Source: Oscillospiraceae bacterium
Lineage (GTDB): Bacteria > Bacillota > Clostridia > Oscillospirales > Ruminococcaceae
DNA: 5,805 nucleotides
Direction: 5' to 3'
Assembly (NCBI GenBank): GCA_016296485.1
Contig: JAEDJF010000094.1
Coordinates: 1-5,805, forward strand
The notes below the pieces were generated by a model, which was not told where the DNA came from, made no database searches, and worked only from the letters and a program-made list of their open reading frames with translations. The position numbers and the translations under genes are program-made. Below, one piece after another: positions 5,074 to 5,805 of this stretch; positions within the stretch are counted from its first letter, which is position 1, and the number at the start of each line of letters is the position of its first letter.

Positions 5074-5549
5074 TATTCGTTTACGATGGAGATTTTCTTA
5101 ATGACGACTTTTTTGCTGGGCATATCGTTGGGATAGGTGTCCACAGCGGCGATAGCGTCAACAACTTCAATACCCTCCACAACGTGACCGAAGGCGGCGT
5201 AGTCGCCGTCAAGGAAGTCGCTGTCCTCATGGACGATGAAGAACTGGCTGGAAGCGGAGTTGGGGTCGGGAGTTCTCGCCATGGAGATAACGCCGCGTTT
5301 GTGGCTGATGGGGTTGTCCCAGCCGTTGGACTTGAATTCGCCGAAAATCTCGGGTTTGGAGCCGCCGGTGCCGTCGCCCTTGGGGTCGCCGCCCTGAATC
5401 ATAAAGCCTTTGATTACGCGGTGGAAGGTGAGCCCGTCATAAAAGCCTTTGGAAACAAGGTTCTCAAAGTTCTCAACGGTCTTGGGAGCCGCATCTCTAT
5501 CGAGCTCAAGTTTAATGGAGCCGAAGCCCTTTACGTCAATTTTAATCAT
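5073..5549 (-). CDS. Cyclophilin-type peptidyl-prolyl cis-trans isomerase
   Basis: This 158-residue enzyme speeds cis-trans isomerisation of peptide bonds before proline and so assists protein folding. There is no signal peptide, so it acts in the cytoplasm, like PpiB. The cyclophilin core is complete: FHRVIKGFMIQGGDP with the catalytic Arg44, Phe49 and Gln52; the MAR strand (90-92); SSQFFIV (Gln102, Phe104); and FLDGDYAAFGHVVEG. The position of human CypA Trp121 is Phe112, as in E. coli PpiB, which goes with weak cyclosporin A binding in that family. CypA His126 corresponds to Tyr117. The ATG at 5549 has AGGAGG 7 bases upstream. It is the first gene of a likely operon with the four-helix membrane protein (one-base overlap) and perhaps the YxjI-like gene. 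Confidence 0.96.
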   Translation of the reverse strand: MIKIDVKGFGSIKLELDRDAAPKTVENFENLVSKGFYDGLTFHRVIKGFMIQGGDPKGDGTGGSKPEIFGEFKSNGWDNPISHKRGVISMARTPDPNSASSQFFIVHEDSDFLDGDYAAFGHVVEGIEVVDAIAAVDTYPNDMPSKKVVIKKISIVNE

Positions 5550-5572
5550 TGTAAGTCCTCCTGATTTATATC

Positions 5573-5593
5573 GTATTATACTATATATAATAC
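5573..5593. repeat. Inverted repeat at the cyclophilin promoter
   Basis: GTATTATA (5573-5580) and TATAATAC (5586-5593) are perfect complements around CTATA. Each arm contains a -10-like hexamer (TATAAT on one strand or the other), so part of the symmetry may simply be promoter sequence. Because it covers the likely -10 region of the cyclophilin gene, a repressor bound here would block transcription. Confidence 0.45.
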
Positions 5594-5615
5594 TATTTTT
5601 GCGCCGGAAAGTAAA
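5575..5615 (-). promoter_or_regulatory. Likely promoter of the cyclophilin operon
   Basis: On the - strand, TTTACT (5610-5615) and TATTAT (5587-5592) are spaced by 17 bp and give a plausible sigma-A promoter. A perfect TATAAT also lies nearer the gene (5575-5580), but the hexamer 17 bp upstream of it (CGCAAA) is a poor -35. Either would start transcription 10-30 bases upstream of AGGAGG (5557-5562). Upstream is a strong terminator (5647-5680), so a promoter is required in this interval. Confidence 0.55.
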
Positions 5616-5646
5616 TAGAGAAAATATGTACGAAAAGTGACAGATA

Positions 5647-5680
5647 AATAAAAAAGCGGTCCGCGGACCGCTTTTTTATT
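5647..5680. terminator. Perfect 34-bp palindromic terminator of the hemolysin III gene
   Basis: The DNA is fully self-complementary across 34 bp: AATAAAAAAGCGGTCCG (5647-5663) followed by its exact complement. In RNA this folds to a GCGGTC/GACCGC stem with a CGCG loop, flanked by six A and six T, so it is symmetric and works in both directions. On the - strand it follows, and overlaps, the stop codon of the hemolysin III gene (5679-5681). No + strand gene ends here, so the - direction is the relevant one. Confidence 0.9.
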
Positions 5681-5805
5681 AAAGAACATAGAGCAAAATG
5701 CAAACCGCCTGGCAAACGGTGCCGACCACGACGAAAACGTGGAATACGGAATGAAAAATGCTTTTCTTTTTTCCGATTCCATAGAGCACAGCTCCGAGGG
5801 TATAG
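5679..5805 (-). CDS. Hemolysin III / YqfA family membrane protein, C-terminal part only
   Basis: Only the last 41 residues are in the window; the gene continues past the right edge. They match the C-terminus of hemolysin III family proteins (YqfA, PAQR-related, seven membrane helices): YTLGAVLYGIGKKK, then the conserved FHSVFHVF, with the two His four residues apart that the family uses for metal binding, and a last helix VVVGTVCQAVCILLYVL. Despite the name, most bacterial members are not proven haemolysins. The stop TAA lies inside the palindromic terminator, so the coding region ends within the stem-flanking T run. The reading frame is supported by homology. A longer open frame on the same strand starting at 5782 is a shadow. 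Confidence 0.85.
   Translation of the reverse strand, partial: YTLGAVLYGIGKKKSIFHSVFHVFVVVGTVCQAVCILLYVL

Noticed and set aside
4291..5136. Forward open frame of 281 codons opposite the YxjI-like and membrane-protein genes
   Set aside because: It is antisense to genes with clear homology or coupling, and its composition is that of a shadow frame. The repeat at 4613-4637 and two gene boundaries lie inside it.
5647..5680. 34-bp perfect palindrome considered as a recombination or attachment site
   Set aside because: The GC core with flanking A6/T6, next to a stop codon, is fully explained as a bidirectional intrinsic terminator.
5576..5782. Reverse-strand frame of 68 codons at the right end
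   Set aside because: It overlaps the hemolysin III C-terminus in another frame and reads through the palindromic terminator. Homology supports the other frame.

Overview
The window looks like a stretch of chromosome from an anaerobic Firmicute, most likely class Clostridia. This is an inference from AGGAGG-type ribosome binding sites, a strong TTG start, sigma-A-like promoters, many compact intrinsic terminators, and the families present (acyl-ACP thioesterase, YxjI/LURP-one, YtcJ-type amidohydrolase, hemolysin III, and a small protein with an EF-hand/dockerin-like DxNxNG loop). I see no phage, transposon, CRISPR or toxin-antitoxin gene. Apart from two small unrecognised membrane-protein genes, the content is housekeeping or metabolic.

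Left part (1-1010, + strand): the 3' part of a tRNA-Val (anticodon CAC) with its terminator, then a consensus promoter driving two small genes. The first (230-601) is an unrecognised two-helix membrane protein. The second (638-947) has an EF-hand-like N-terminus in one frame and two membrane helices in another, joined at a run of eight A. It is either a broken gene, a sequence error, or a switchable or slippage-read gene. A bidirectional terminator closes this part.

Middle (998-3276): a GNAT acetyltransferase (- strand) and a large YtcJ/NfdA-type amidohydrolase (+ strand, TTG start) are divergently transcribed. Their two promoters sit back to back, with the -35 boxes only 6 bp apart. A 25-codon open stretch in a second frame just past the GNAT stop may be the tail of a lost gene.

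Right part (3246-5805, all - strand): in order of transcription these are the 3' end of a hemolysin III family protein, a cyclophilin-type peptidyl-prolyl isomerase, a four-helix membrane protein that overlaps it by one base, a YxjI/LURP-one-like protein, and an acyl-ACP thioesterase. Terminators separate hemolysin III from the isomerase and the YxjI gene from the thioesterase. Inverted repeats lie upstream of the isomerase, YxjI and thioesterase genes and may be operators. The thioesterase has Val where the family's active-site motif normally has Asn.

I found no convincing new multi-gene system. The best leads are the A8 frameshift gene, the altered thioesterase motif and the perfect 10-bp inverted repeat in front of the YxjI-like gene.
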